DNA of 64,000 nucleotides from Ceriagrion tenellum (lineage: Eukaryota > Arthropoda > Insecta > Odonata > Coenagrionidae): NCBI GenBank assembly GCA_963169105.1, contig OY720637.1:28949925-29013924 (forward strand), read 5' to 3'. Positions 32,920 through 42,954 of this stretch are shown here, piece after piece (the stretch's first letter is position 1; every line of letters begins with the position of its first letter). The notes under the pieces were generated by a model. It worked only from the letters and a program-made list of their open reading frames with translations, was not told the origin of the DNA and did not search any database. The translations under genes and the position numbers were made by a program.

Positions 32920-33420
32920 AGTTTCATGTCGTGGCGCGTGGTGTCTCTAAACATTCGGGAGGCGTTGTTATTGGTGGGAAAGTTGGGTGGTGACGGGCGA
33001 AGGAGATTAGAGGTTGGAGCGGTGTTTGGTGCGCTCGGAAGGTGCTTTGTCTTTTGGTTGCTTTTCGTTGCGTGGGGTTGGTGTGGGGTGGAGCGGGGCG
33101 TCGAGTCGGGAGGGAGAGTGGAGAGGAGCAGGGTGTTTAAAGGAGGCTGTGGGGAGCAGAAGAGAGTTAAAGGGAGTGGAAAGTGCGTCGGTTAAGGGAT
33201 GCGAGGCGAGGAGAATGGCGGCTGAGGGAACGGAGCGTGAAAGGGGGGTGTAAAGGTGGGCTTGATCCTCCCTTTCTTACGCTCAGGGCGAGAAGGGGAG
33301 ATGCGAAGCGAAGCGTGTGTGGACTTAAAGTTGGGGTCATCTACATTTGCGTCGTGACCTGAAACCTGACATAAGGGGGTTTGGCGGGGACTGTGCGGAC
33401 ATCTGTCTTCTTCCACTTCT
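32920..33420. other. Strand-asymmetric G-rich island
   Basis: The plus strand is G/A-rich for about 350 bases (GTGGAGCGGGGCGTCGAGTC, GGGAGGGAGAGTGGAGAGG). Two overlapping frames (32917-33195, 33014-33253) are open, but they are Gly/Arg/Glu-rich with no domain. It is probably a composition island and could be part of a promoter. Confidence 0.3.
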
Positions 33421-33524
33421 TGGAATCAGGGTTATCAGATGATTAAAGCCATAAATGGCATGGTAGGCGTGCTGTAGCCACTCAAAGTCCCTTGCATTAC
33501 CGCCCTTGACTTTTTTATTTTAAA

Positions 33525-33915
33525 TTATTCTACCGGTTAAGGTAGGCTTTGATGAATGTCAGAGAATCTCCTCTCGGTTTTCTACACTTTCAGGGTCCTA
33601 TCTCCCTCTAGTATATTCTTTTTCGCCTCGGAATACGATCTACCCTTCTTCAACCCGTCCATGAAACCTTTTCTCTTTCTTCCCCTTCCCCACTTGCCCA
33701 TCATCCTTCCCTCTATCACACTCCTGAGCAACCCATCGCCCTTTATTATATACTTCAGCCATCTACCCTGCCTATCCCGGATTTCATTCAGAAGTTTCTA
33801 TTCCTTGCCCACCATCTCAAGCACTTCTTCGTTAGTCTTCATCTCCTTCCACCTCACTTTCTCCATCCTTCTCCACACCCACATTTCAAATGCCTTCAGC
33901 CTATTCTCGTCCTCA
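33525..33915 (-). pseudogene. LINE-A copy 7
   Basis: It starts at TTCTACCGGTTAAGGTAGGC, with the usual block order through CCCACATTTCAAATGCCTTC to GCCTATTCTCGTCCTCATCA. A 169-codon plus-strand frame running across it is antisense and not a gene. Confidence 0.8.
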
Positions 33916-33919
33916 TCAC

Positions 33920-34775
33920 TCAAATTTCACGAAAAAAGTTTGTTTGGGGATTTCATCAGGCTTAGAGAGGAAATAATTACTCATAAAATACTCAAGTTCT
34001 TAATATCATTGTCTATGATTGCATCGCAACTTTTGCTGCCTATCTCCACCGAATTTCTGTTGTAACATTTGGCCTTACTCTTTATTCTCCCTACGGAAAT
34101 GGAATATACCGGATAACGTTCATCTCGTTGGATGTGCACTAACAAGATTGTTCTCTAAAGTTCATGAAATATGTTCTTAATGCCGCTTTAATGGCTGAAC
34201 GAGAAATAGAACCTGCTCTGATTCTATTCTTTTTCTTGTACAATCTATGAAATATTCGTTTTCCCACAAGAATTCACCGTGTAAAGCGGCCTTTAGCATC
34301 CTATTAGCTGTTAGCACTGTATTTACCTAGTTAACACAAGCTCATTGGGTCATGCGATCATTTGTATCTCTGTTCTAAAGATTTTGGTGTAATTTCAAAT
34401 CTCGAAACGACTGTCGCCAAAAGTAACGCACGATCTGATCGAGAAATCGCCCAAATTTCGACCGGCGCGTATTATTGAATTTCGGTCGTGTGTTTAGCGC
34501 TCAAATCACTCACTATGCTATAACTTGACTAATTTGACAAGCCTGCTTGGAATGATAATGGAGTGAGGGAGGATATTGCGAAAGGGAATACGGGGAAAAG
34601 GGGTGGCGAATCCTTGACTTGCGCAGTGCGAATCTCTTCTCTTTTCTGACCTTTCTCTCGCTTCCCCAGAATCCGTGGGCGATGGGCATAGACTCACGCG
34701 CCTCATGAAAAAAATTAGAGATGACAGGGTTATGGAGATCGTTTTTATCCGAATGTCACCGCTAAAAATAGGTGA
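33920..34775. other. No gene recognised
   Basis: AT-rich, then mixed. A minus frame at 34518-34790 has no recognisable features. Confidence 0.45.
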
Positions 34776-34922
34776 CGTGAAAAGAGACATTAGCGAGACA
34801 TACCCTGCGATGGACTGAGTGGATAAGTGACATAAAATTACTAGAATGGTGAAGAAGGTCGGCTAATACCCTGTCCCACGTATGGCGGAATTGGAACGGC
34901 TGTGGATATTTTTTAATGAATA
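34776..34922 (+). repeat. R5 repeat, copy 1
   Basis: It aligns with 36041-36175: GAGACA...CCCTG.GATGGACTGA, GGTGAAGAAG/GTGGAGAAGC, TCC.ACGT.TGGCGGAA and GGCT.TGGAT. It may be a LINE tail relic, because GATGGACTGA.TG resembles WT/WTE blocks, but this is unproven. Confidence 0.5.
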
Positions 34923-35059
34923 ATCCTCCGGTAAGGGTATGTTTAACTAGAAATGTATTGTCTGGCACGGTATAGCAGATAGGAATGAAATGTCTCGTTG
35001 AGGTCAAGTAAAAAGTCATTAAGGCAGTCAATAAAAATCCTATGGATTTCTGGTATGGT

Positions 35060-35500
35060 GGGCCCGAATAGCCCGAATTTTTAAATCTTCATTCCGGGAT
35101 AAGTTCTACCATTCTTAATCCTATCCGTGAAACCTATTCTCTTTCTTCTCCATCCCCGTTACCGAACTTCCTCGCCTGCATCACGGCCTTGAGCTACCCT
35201 TTGCTCCCCATTACCTCTTCCATTCACCTCCTCCTAATCTCATTCAAATTACTGTGTGAAATTCATAGGGGAAAAATCATTCGCCTAGACTGGGATTCGA
35301 ACCCAGACTCCTCGACTTTGCGCCGAGTCCTCTAACCAATTAAGCCAATCCTCATAATCTTATCGGGAAGTTTCCCTTCCTCACCACCCATACCGAACAA
35401 TTCCTCGAGTGTCTTCCATTCTTGCTTCGCATCTTTCTCCATTCTCCTCTACACCCACATCTCGAAAGCCTTCAGCCTTTGTAACTTGTTTATTTTATAT
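35060..35500 (-). pseudogene. LINE-A-like copy 8 with SINE-1 inside
   Basis: Plus-strand blocks GTGAAACCTATTCTCTTTCT, CATCACGGCCTTGAGC, TTTCCCTTCCTCACC and CACCCACATCTCGAAAGCCT follow the LINE-A order. Between 35246 and 35354 a SINE-1 copy interrupts it. The copy is old and has no intact frame. Confidence 0.7.
35246..35354 (-). mobile_element. SINE-1 copy inserted in LINE-A
   Basis: The minus strand has a B box in CTGGGTTCGAATCCCAGTCT and an A-box-like TTAATTGGTTAGAGGAC. The body GTGAATTTCACACAGT-like end lies at 35250. Flanks TAATCTCATTC (35235-35245) and TAATCTTATCG (35355-35365) look like an eroded duplication. Other LINE-A copies are continuous at this point. Confidence 0.75.
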
Positions 35501-35504
35501 TGAG

Positions 35505-36040
35505 CTACGTTTTCTTTATCCGAGTGGTATATAATACAAATGTGCTTACATCAATCACGTTATTGTTTATATTGAACAGCGTTTTCTATTACCCGTATCA
35601 CATGTAATACAACATTTACACATCAAGCTTCCTCACCTCCGTCCAAATCATGTTCCTCTTCTGTTTCCTTCTGGTTATAGTCCTGGTCCTCCTTGAATTG
35701 TCCACTTTCTCTACTTCCCGACCCTTGTATTTATTTTTTTGATTTGTCCACACTCCTTCACACACCACTTGCACATACACTTTCCACTCCCTCTCCACAC
35801 TTTCTGATCTATTCCCAACAATACTCTCCACTTACTCCTCGTAATTTCCCTCAACAATCCTATCCCCCAACAATATACTCCCTGTCCAGACAGTCCGCGC
35901 GAGGCAGAACTGCCAACCTGTAAAGTTATTACAATGGTGGCGATCTGTTACCTTTTGTCGTCTTCCATTCTTAAAGCACACATTTCTACCCCTTTCATCA
36001 CCAAACTCTATAACAAATTCTTTTCCAGTCTCATTTGATG
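35505..36040. other. No gene recognised
   Basis: C/T-rich plus strand. The minus frame 35616-35831 is basic (RRTRTITRRKQKRNMIW) and could be another LINE tail relic, but no specific family match was made. Confidence 0.35.
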
Positions 36041-36175
36041 AGGTGGAAAGAGAGATGCGAGACACCCTGAGATGGACTGAATGAAGAGGAAATATAAAAA
36101 CGACAGAAAAGTGGAGAAGCTCGTTTATTATTCGGGTCCACGTGTGGCGGAAAAGTAACGGCTACGGATGAATCA
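36041..36175 (+). repeat. R5 repeat, copy 2
   Basis: Partner of 34776-34922. Confidence 0.5.
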
Positions 36176-36644
36176 CCGCCAAAAATCCATCCACTTTGAT
36201 GCCGTGTAGAGAACTTTTTTTCATCACCCAATAGTGACTCACGCTGTTTTTGGATACCTACGCATCGTTCTCGACCTTACGTCCCACTCTCGGCTCATCG
36301 AGTTAATCTGGAGGACTGATATGGTGAACATCAACAAATTTCTCGTATATTTTTTCGTTACATGTTCTCAAAAGTAGTCGTCAATAAGTTCTTCGTGAGA
36401 TTTATTTTAACTATCGATTTTGTAGGCGACGGGTAAACGTCCTCTGTGTCTGCCAAGCAGAAGTTTGCGTTTTCGAATCCCGTATGGGTGGTTTTTCACA
36501 GTCCTGAGCATGGTTTAGCGTTTTCGTCGTAGTCTACCTTAGTAATTAGTTGTCCGCGGTTATTAATAGCTGTGACCTATGAAGAAAATAGTTTTATAAA
36601 TTCATTTAGACCCATCCTCGGAAAGATACACCATAGGTGTTCTA

Positions 36645-36921
36645 AACAATGATACTCAAACGAGATCGTACTGTCTACCAAATTTATTTCAAACTCTTAC
36701 AACATGTGTTACAACTGTCTAGCAGTTATCATCAGGTAAGACTTACCTGCATAAGAAAGGTAAGGTAAGGTAAGACTTAGGTAAGACTTAGAAATCAGGT
36801 AAGACTTACCTGCTAAGTTGCAGTCTTACCTGATGATGACTGCTAGACAGTCGAAACACGTGTTGTAAGAGTTTGAAATAAATTTTGTAGACAGTACGAT
36901 ATATTTTGAGTATCATTGTTT
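36645..36921 (+). mobile_element. Snapback hairpin with long arms
   Basis: The left arm (AACAATGATACTC...TCTAGCAGTTATCATCAGG) pairs with the right arm (CCTGATGATGACTGCTAGAC...GAGTATCATTG). The centre holds GGTAAGACTTA tandem words. The right half reads CTGATGA (36830-36836), T, stem GACTG/CAGTC, GAAAC (36853-36857), then GAAATAAATTTTG. It is the clearest example of the shared snapback centre. Confidence 0.8.
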
Positions 36922-36999
36922 AAATATGCTGTTCTACAATATCTCGCCGGAGAAAGTGGAGTTTATAGGTGTTCTACCAATATTTGTAAATTTTAGGTT

Positions 37000-37184
37000 T
37001 GATCTTCCTAAGCTTCCTTAGCTATTCTAAACCGTTTGCAACGAGTGGTCTCATTTTCATTGCCCTTTCCACGCATAAAACTCTTCATATTTCGGTCCCT
37101 CCCTCAACCCGATCCCAAGAATGTCCAATCTCCTGCGGCCTGAAAGATAACTGCATTCGTTTTTTCCTCCATGGAACATGTCGT
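37000..37184. other. No gene recognised
   Basis: Two open frames cross this part and the SINE-2 copy (36999-37445 plus, 37085-37315 minus). Both run through the SINE, so they are not treated as genes. Confidence 0.4.
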
Positions 37185-37345
37185 TTGGCTACAACAGCTC
37201 CGTCAGCTATTCTGCTCGCGTTTGAACCTGAAGACGTAATACGACGAAATTGCAATGAGAGATATTTCGCCTGGATCTTCGGCAATCGAACCACAGACCT
37301 TTTTTGGTGGACCAATGCGCAGACCCCCTACGCTATCCAAACTTA
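37185..37345 (-). mobile_element. SINE-2 copy 1
   Basis: The minus-strand head GTTTGGATAGCGTAGG, ...GCGCATTGGTCC and GGTCTGTGGTTCGATTGCC, then CATTGCAATTTCG, matches the SINE-2 copy at 38285. B box: GGTTCGATTGCC. Confidence 0.65.
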
Positions 37346-37515
37346 CAAATTCTCGCGGCAATTTTGGCGGATAAATGGGAACTACATCTTAGGCCCTTGT
37401 GGTCCATCAAAGCTGGCCACGCAAGGGAGAAGAGGGCCTCAATGAAGCCACAACCAAGCGACAGTATCCTTCACCAGCACTTACGCCGTACTTAACCATG
37501 TGACAGTGTTTATAC

Positions 37516-37961
37516 TAAGGATAAGTTTGATCCAAATGTCGATTCTCGATTCCGCCGATTCTCAGGATTAGAATTGGTATCGAGAATCGATCGCCTGAAG
37601 TCGATTCCGAGTCCATCGATTCTAGATAGATAAATATTCATATCAAATTTCATTTATCACACCATATTTGTCTCAGTAATGTTGGGTGTAGGCTATCAAT
37701 TTGTACTTTTTATCTACCTCAATAAGCTGAGGATATATATTTGCTATTTGTTAATAAATATACTTTTTGAGCTACTTAATTGTCTTTGTTATTTTATTTC
37801 AGCCAATACTTTAACTAAAGTAATAGTCGTACGCTACTAGTATATCAATATCCCACCTGTTTATTAGGAATAAGAATCGATGGAATCGGAATCGAGAATC
37901 GGGAATTGATTTGAAAGAATCGGAATCGGGATCGAAAAAAAGTGGAATCGACTCATCCCTA
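37516..37961. mobile_element. hAT-type miniature transposable element with 8-bp target duplication
   Basis: The 446-bp unit is flanked by exact GTTTATAC duplications (37508-37515 and 37962-37969). Its ends are imperfect inverted repeats: TAAGGATAAGTTTGATCC at the left, and TAGGGATGAGTCGATTCC as the reverse complement of the right, 13 of 18 identical. Both subterminal regions are packed with GAATCG/CGATTC words, while the middle is plain AT-rich without coding. The 8-bp duplication, TAGGG-like ends and subterminal repeats fit a non-autonomous hAT element. No transposase is present. Confidence 0.85.
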
Positions 37962-37989
37962 GTTTATACTATAGCAGGTGAAGCACGTT

Positions 37990-38060
37990 GAAATTGGCAC
38001 GAGATTAATTCGGCCTGCACCGGGAATTGTACCACGGACCTTTGAATATCATGATCTCAG
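37990..38060 (-). mobile_element. SINE-2 fragment
   Basis: The minus strand reads AAAGGTCCGTGGTACAATTC, then CCGGTGCAGGCC and CAATTTCAACGTGCTTCACC, parallel to 38340-38410. The fragment abuts the snapback at 38061. Confidence 0.6.
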
Positions 38061-38212
38061 AATGAAAAGGTTTTTTGTTCACTTTCCACAAAAATAATTG
38101 TATTTTCCGACCTGGTTTCTAAATTAGCAATTCCATTTTCATGGTTAGCTAATGTCGAAACCAGGTCGGAAAATGAAATTATTTCTGTCGAAAGTGAACA
38201 AAAACCTTTTCA
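38061..38212. mobile_element. Snapback hairpin between SINE-2 copies
   Basis: GAAAAGGTTTTTTGTTCACT (38064 on) pairs with AGTGAACAAAAACCTTTTC (to 38212), and TTTTCCGACCTGGTTTC pairs with GAAACCAGGTCGGAAAA. The right half holds GTCGAAACCAGGTCGG, the GAAAC(N)...TCGG word of the other snapbacks. Confidence 0.75.
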
Positions 38213-38269
38213 GTTCGTGATATCTGTAGTGCATTTCCACAAAATATCGCCGGATACTCTAAACTTAAT

Positions 38270-38415
38270 TCGCGGACCTTTGGTTTGCCGGAATTAGGAA
38301 GCTTGGATAGGGTAGCGATTTGTGCATTGGTTCGGCAAACCAAAGGTCCGTGGTTCAATTCCCGGTCCAGTCCAAATTTTTCTCGAGGCAATTTCACCGT
38401 TCTTCACCTGTCATG
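38270..38415 (+). mobile_element. SINE-2 copy 2 with inverted head
   Basis: GCTTGGATAGGGTAGCGATT, then CATTGGTTCGGC, and B box CGTGGTTCAATTCCCGG, followed by GAGGCAATTTCACCGTTCTT. The head is partly mirrored upstream: GGACCTTTGGTTTGCC at 38274 against GGCAAACCAAAGGTCC at 38334. Confidence 0.65.
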
Positions 38416-38419
38416 TTAG

Positions 38420-38870
38420 AGCATATTCTGAAGACGTAAACTGGTGTCGCCGAATGACAGCTTCACGCTCAGGAATTCCCAAATGCCGTCGCTCGTTCTT
38501 TGAAACGCATTGGAAACTCAATTTTCTTCGTCCGTCTTGCCCAATCACCTTCCCCTCTCGTCTCACCCTCTCCAATCGCTCTTCAGTCCCATTACCATTC
38601 CTTCTGTGTCCCCCGAATCTCTCTCACGACTTTCTTCCCTTCGTAGGAGACTAGCCTAGTCCTCACTCTATAGCATCAAGGTGTTCTCACCTGTATAAAC
38701 CTAATAGCTTGACTTTTTCCCGAACTTAAGATTTGTTACCGACCCTGGTTTTTGAGACTGATTGCCAGTTGCTTGTTGAAAGTCATCATCTAAGATATTT
38801 TAATTGTCGAAAAGTGCTAAGCTTTTGGTTCAATCTCTCCGTCCCTTGAAGTAAATTCTCCTCAGGTTTC
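38420..38870. other. No gene recognised
   Basis: 38500-38640 is C/T-rich on the plus strand in the manner of an antisense LINE tail, but no specific match was found. Open frames here are not convincing. Confidence 0.4.
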
Positions 38871-38874
38871 CGTC

Positions 38875-38985
38875 CGGGTAAGGTGCTCCATCTTCTTCTT
38901 CGCCGACCTATCGATGGAAGACTTTTTAACCGTCATCAGGGCCGTTGATGCCGGGTGTCGGGGAGCCGTAGAAGTAGTATTAGTG
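38875..38985 (-). mobile_element. Penelope-like tail fragment
   Basis: The minus strand reads ACACCCGGCATCAACGGCCC, TGATGACGG, GTCTTCCATCGATAGGTCGG and AAGAAGAAGATGGAG, parallel to 39660-39745 on the plus strand. GAAAC is mutated to GATAG here. Confidence 0.65.
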
Positions 38986-39288
38986 TTTTTTTTGGGGTGC
39001 GTCGACATCTGAGGTCATTTTGCAACGCATAATATTTTATGTTAAAATCTTCGTGTGGATCACGTCAGAAATACGTAGGAATATAGATTTACTTGGCATA
39101 AACAACATGTAAATATATCGATACATAAATTTAGTTTAGATATCGTTAAAATGACCAGTACCTCCGAAAAACGTAATTATACGGCTAAGACGCTCAGGGT
39201 CGTCACGAAGAATGTCATCTAATTCTCCTACAAGGTCCATTCTATTGCGCAATGCCCGATACAGGTCACCCTCGGGGAGCCGTGTTTA

Positions 39289-39625
39289 TCTACATCTACA
39301 TCTACATAATACCCCGCGAGCCGCCGCATTGGCGTGTGGCAGGGGATGTTAGGTCTACAGTCGTGTAAAGGTGTAAGTTTTTTTGGAGATGAAATGGTGA
39401 CTTGTATTATGTCTTTCGTGGAGCTCAATTTTTATTGTGGTCGCTTATTGTTCGCGGAAAGAACGAGTTTTTGTACCTATATGTTCGGCAGTGTATCTCT
39501 CTTATTTTATCGCATCTGTCAGACCTAGAGATGTAGTGAGGCGTCATGATAATATTCTCTATGTCGCCCTGATAAATATCAGTCCTGAATTTATCTAGCA
39601 ACCTAAGCCTAGCGTGTAGCCTCCG
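39289..39625 (-). mobile_element. LINE-E 3' end with (TAGATG)n tail
   Basis: Three CATCTA units at the plus-strand left edge are the element's 3' tail. ACCCCGCGAGCCGCCGCATT, GGAGATGAAATGGTGACTTG and GACCTAGAGATGTAGTGAGG follow the order of the 2406-3152 copy. It is 5' truncated near the CTCCGAGT block. Confidence 0.8.
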
Positions 39626-39639
39626 AGTTTTAATGGTAT

Positions 39640-39830
39640 GCCTCTCAGGTCAGGCCGGTTTCCTCCACCTCGACACCCGGCATCAATGGTCCTGATGACG
39701 ACGAAGAAGTCTTTCATCGAAACATCGGCAAAGATGAAGATGGAGAACTTTACCCGGACGAAAACCCGAGAAGAACTTACTACAATCAATCGCCGGGAGG
39801 AGATTAAATCCTTCATCTCCGTCCCTTTTC
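39640..39830 (+). mobile_element. Penelope-like tail with CTGATGA...GAAAC centre
   Basis: ACACCCGGCATCAATGGTCC, CTGATGA (39692-39698), a weak stem, GAAAC (39719-39723), ATCGGC, then CCCGAGAAGAACTTACTAC and GAGGAGATTAAATCCTTC. The last part corresponds to the REEFI...KSF tail of the Penelope-like insertion at 23571. The open frame 39638-39922 is non-functional. Confidence 0.65.
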
Positions 39831-39849
39831 CATCTTACGCAGCACCCAT

Positions 39850-41035
39850 ACGGCGGTTTTTTTTCTGTCCAGCGTGTATTCTCCTAATTCACATTTCGAA
39901 AGTCACCAATGTATGCTCTTAGATCTATAAAAATTCGAAGAAAATAACTTCCATAATGAAGGGAGGATAGTGATTACGGCCTCTTAGGTGGGGAATTGAG
40001 TGTCTGGAGTAGAGTTTTATGGTTCCAATTAAATTATATGCGATTGTCGGCTTCAGAGACGTGTGAATTGAGAAGATTCGAAAAGCACGCCAGATATAGT
40101 GAGAAGCCCTTGAAGGAGTGAAGGCTATTATAGGAAATTCGAAGGAGACAGTTATTGCTGATGGTGATGATATTAAAGGGTAACGGGATGTTGTCGTGTA
40201 GTATTTGAAGAATTCCAGGCATGTCTGGGTTGAAAATGGGAAAAGAAACGTATTTTAGAATACGTTCTCTTGATGCATTTTATGAGATGTTTAGGACGCC
40301 TCAGGCGGAGCAATCATGGGTGTAGTTTATGCGGGAAATTTATAAGTTTAACTGTTTTTGGGAAATTTTAAAAGGTACGGTCTCAAAACTTGATAACCTA
40401 CGTGCTGTGGTAGCTGTGATTTCAGGTTTCACCATTTCCCTTGTATTTTTGGGTAAAATGTAGATTCTTCTTGTGGTGCTATGCATTCTTGCCCTCATTC
40501 AGAACTTAGCGCGTTAGAAATTATTGTAATTCCTTCCAGATTAATGGGGTTTATCCTCTCAATTATCGTCAAAAAATTTTCCCAGGAGTTGCTCACTTTA
40601 AAATTTTCAGTAAAAAAATGGAAAAAAATTAATTGAATTGCGGTCTCTTGGCATTGGCTTAATCTTTTGTTTAAGCCTGGTTTTATTAAACGTTTCATGA
40701 AGTATGTGGCTGTTTCTATGTCCGTAAAAAGGTAATATATTATTTGAGCAAAGTTTTTAAATATCTTAGTTTGATGGTTCTGGGAGGTGGAGAATCACTG
40801 AGCAGGATCAAGCATGATTATAATCAAGGATGAATAGCATAATTAGGAATTATGATGGAATTATGCGGTTATCTTGAAAGAGAAAGACTTTGAGAGCTTC
40901 GAATTGATGACTGTTGAAAATGGTATGAAATTTGGCCGTGTACAATATGTATCAAGAATGTGACATACCAATCACGTTTCTCTTTCTCGACACCCCACTT
41001 GATTTTTTCTCAGTTGGCAGTGGCTCAATTAACTC
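39850..41035. other. No gene recognised
   Basis: AT-rich sequence with short minus-strand frames only (40034-40222, 40495-40698). No repeat partner was identified. Confidence 0.5.
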
Positions 41036-41040
41036 AATTA

Positions 41041-41475
41041 TGTGAGGAGTTTGGTATGGAGTGTAGCATATTATGGGGCAGAAAAGTGAACTCTGAGGAA
41101 AGAAGACGAGAATAGGCGGCAGGCTTCCGAAGTTGTGTGTGGAGGAGAATGGAGGAAGTGTGGTGGACGGAAAGGAAGACGAACGAGGAAGTGTTTGGAT
41201 TGAAGGGTTAGGAAAGGAAACTTCTTGATGATATTAGGAGGCGACAAAGTAGGTTGCGGCAAAAGGTAACTGGGGGATAAAGAATTACTTAAGACCGTGA
41301 TAGGGGGAGGCATGTTGTGCCAACGGGAAAGGGAAAGAAAGAATAGGTAGAAGTAAGAAAGGTAGCATTTAGCCTGAGATGGAGAATGAGTCATAAAACG
41401 TACATAAGGCCATTCATTTTTGTTAAGCCTGGAAGATTTATACTGAATTTCACGTAAACCTAGCCTTACTTGTTC
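41041..41475 (+). pseudogene. LINE-A copy 9
   Basis: Blocks GGTATGGAGTGTAGC, AAGAAGACGAGAATAGGCGG, TGTGTGGAGGAGAATGG, AAGACGAACGAGGAAGTG and CTTCTTGATGATATTAGGAG follow the LINE-A tail (RRMEE, TNEEVF, LLDDIRRR). Frames are broken. A second, better copy starts 30 bp after its end. Confidence 0.75.
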
Positions 41476-41504
41476 ATTGCTCAGTAATAATAATACGGTA
41501 TTGT

Positions 41505-41856
41505 GCGAGTGTGGAGAAGGATGGAGAAGGTGAGGTGGACGGAGAGGAAGACTAACGAGCAAGTGCTGGAGATGGTAGGCGAGGAAAAGAAACTTCTTAA
41601 TGAAATTCTAGATCGGCAGAGTAGGTGGCTGGAAGATGTATATAAAAGGGCGGGGGATTGTTCAAGAATCTGATAGAGGAAAGGATTGTTGGCAAGCGGG
41701 GAAGAGGAAGAAAGAGAATAGGTTTCATGGAGAGGATGAAGAAGGGTAGATCGTATACTGAGGCGAAAAAGGATATACTAAAGCGAGATAGGCCCCTGAA
41801 AGTGTAGAGAACCGGGAAGAGATTCTCTGATATTCAACAAAATATGGCTTAAGGCA
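41505..41856 (+). pseudogene. LINE-A copy 10
   Basis: Sense blocks WRRMEKVRWTERKTNEQVLE, MVGEEKKLLNEI, RQSRWLEDV and, after a frameshift near 41650, RKRIGFMERMKKGRS. It ends with GATAGGCCCCTGAAAGTGTAG and TTCAACAAAATATGG. The dispersed stops mark it as a relic. The 163-codon minus frame over copies 9 and 10 is antisense. Confidence 0.8.
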
Positions 41857-41869
41857 ATTTGAGCGAAAT

Positions 41870-42835
41870 ATCATTTTACTTAGAAATCAATGAATTTGGA
41901 CTCATTTTAAAGAAAAATATATCCCCCTTCCATTGACACAAAGAATTCAACCCCTTCCCACATTGCTTTCCGAGATATTTGCCAAAAAATAGCAACCAGT
42001 TTATATGGGAAATGGTACGTGTATGCACTCCAGAGCAACCTTATATTATAAATGAAGCACTTTTTTACGCTTAGATCTCGTCTACAAATCAACAGTGTGT
42101 AGTTTGTGTGTTTTCTCAACTATTTTTGAAAATTAATCATATTGTCACCGCAGGAAAATTCTTCGGGATCACAATAAACCCTCCGTTTCGATGGAGTTTC
42201 AAACGTACCGGGTGAAAAAAATGAGTCAAGTTAAATACTAATTTAGATTTTTTCACTTGAATACGTACAATTTCTGTAATTTAAAACTATATTATTGCAC
42301 CATTATTAATGCAATTTTTAATTCGTGTGTCTCACAGCTGGTGAAATTAAAACGTATGTATCGGATATGGTCTCTATTATGATTAGGGAACTATCTCGCT
42401 CGTGCTACCTTAAACGGTGGATACTTGAATAATTATCCATAGGCGATTGAGTGCGTCAGGAGGGGAGAATGCCCCGAGCATCATGAAGTCATTGGCTTAC
42501 GAGTCGACGCCAGGCGTGACGTTGTGAAGGGTGTCAGGCCTAGAAGCGAGAGAGAATGGCGCTTTCTCAAGCATGAAAATACTCGTTCGCGTGCCGCGGG
42601 TCTCGGTGACATTAAGAGTGAGAAGCGGGAAACCTGAGTGGATAGTTACTTCTTACGCGAAGACGTTACGCCTTTCTGACCGAGAGAGCACGAGGAAGGA
42701 TGGCCACCAGCGTCTCCATTTACAGCCACGAGAGGGGACGATGAGTTCAAGATGCTCTAACCCGCGGAAAAACTCGTTTCTGTGACGCGGAAGTTTTTGG
42801 ACGTTTTCATAATGCCTGCTGGCTGGGGAGTAGGA
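41870..42835. other. No gene recognised
   Basis: AT-rich up to about 42400, then more GC-rich (42450-42790) with an 84-codon Arg/Ser-rich frame at 42531-42785 that shows no domain. Confidence 0.45.
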
Positions 42836-42837
42836 AT

Positions 42838-42915
42838 TGTGTGAAATTCTAAGTGGAAAAAATCATTCGCCTGGACTTGGAATCGAACCCATATCCCTCG
42901 ATTTCGCGGCAACTT
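42838..42915 (-). mobile_element. SINE-1 fragment, inverted partner
   Basis: The minus strand reads CGAAATCGAGGGATATGGG, TTCGATTCCAAGTCCAGGCG and AATGATTTTTTCCACTTAG, the same as 42985-43030 in the opposite direction. Confidence 0.75.
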
Positions 42916-42954
42916 GCTCCTTAAAGACCCCATGAGATTCACCGTGGAAGAGGA

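Noticed and set aside
33556..34065. 169-codon plus-strand open frame
   Set aside because: It lies antisense across LINE-A copy 7; the same Pro/Leu/Ser-rich pattern recurs at every antisense LINE-A copy (6021, 23058, 28322).
36999..37445. 148-codon plus-strand frame as a gene
   Set aside because: It runs through SINE-2 copy 1 in antisense and has no domain.
41071..41562. 163-codon minus-strand open frame
   Set aside because: Antisense to LINE-A copies 9 and 10; the sense strand carries the recognisable WRRMEK and TNEE blocks.
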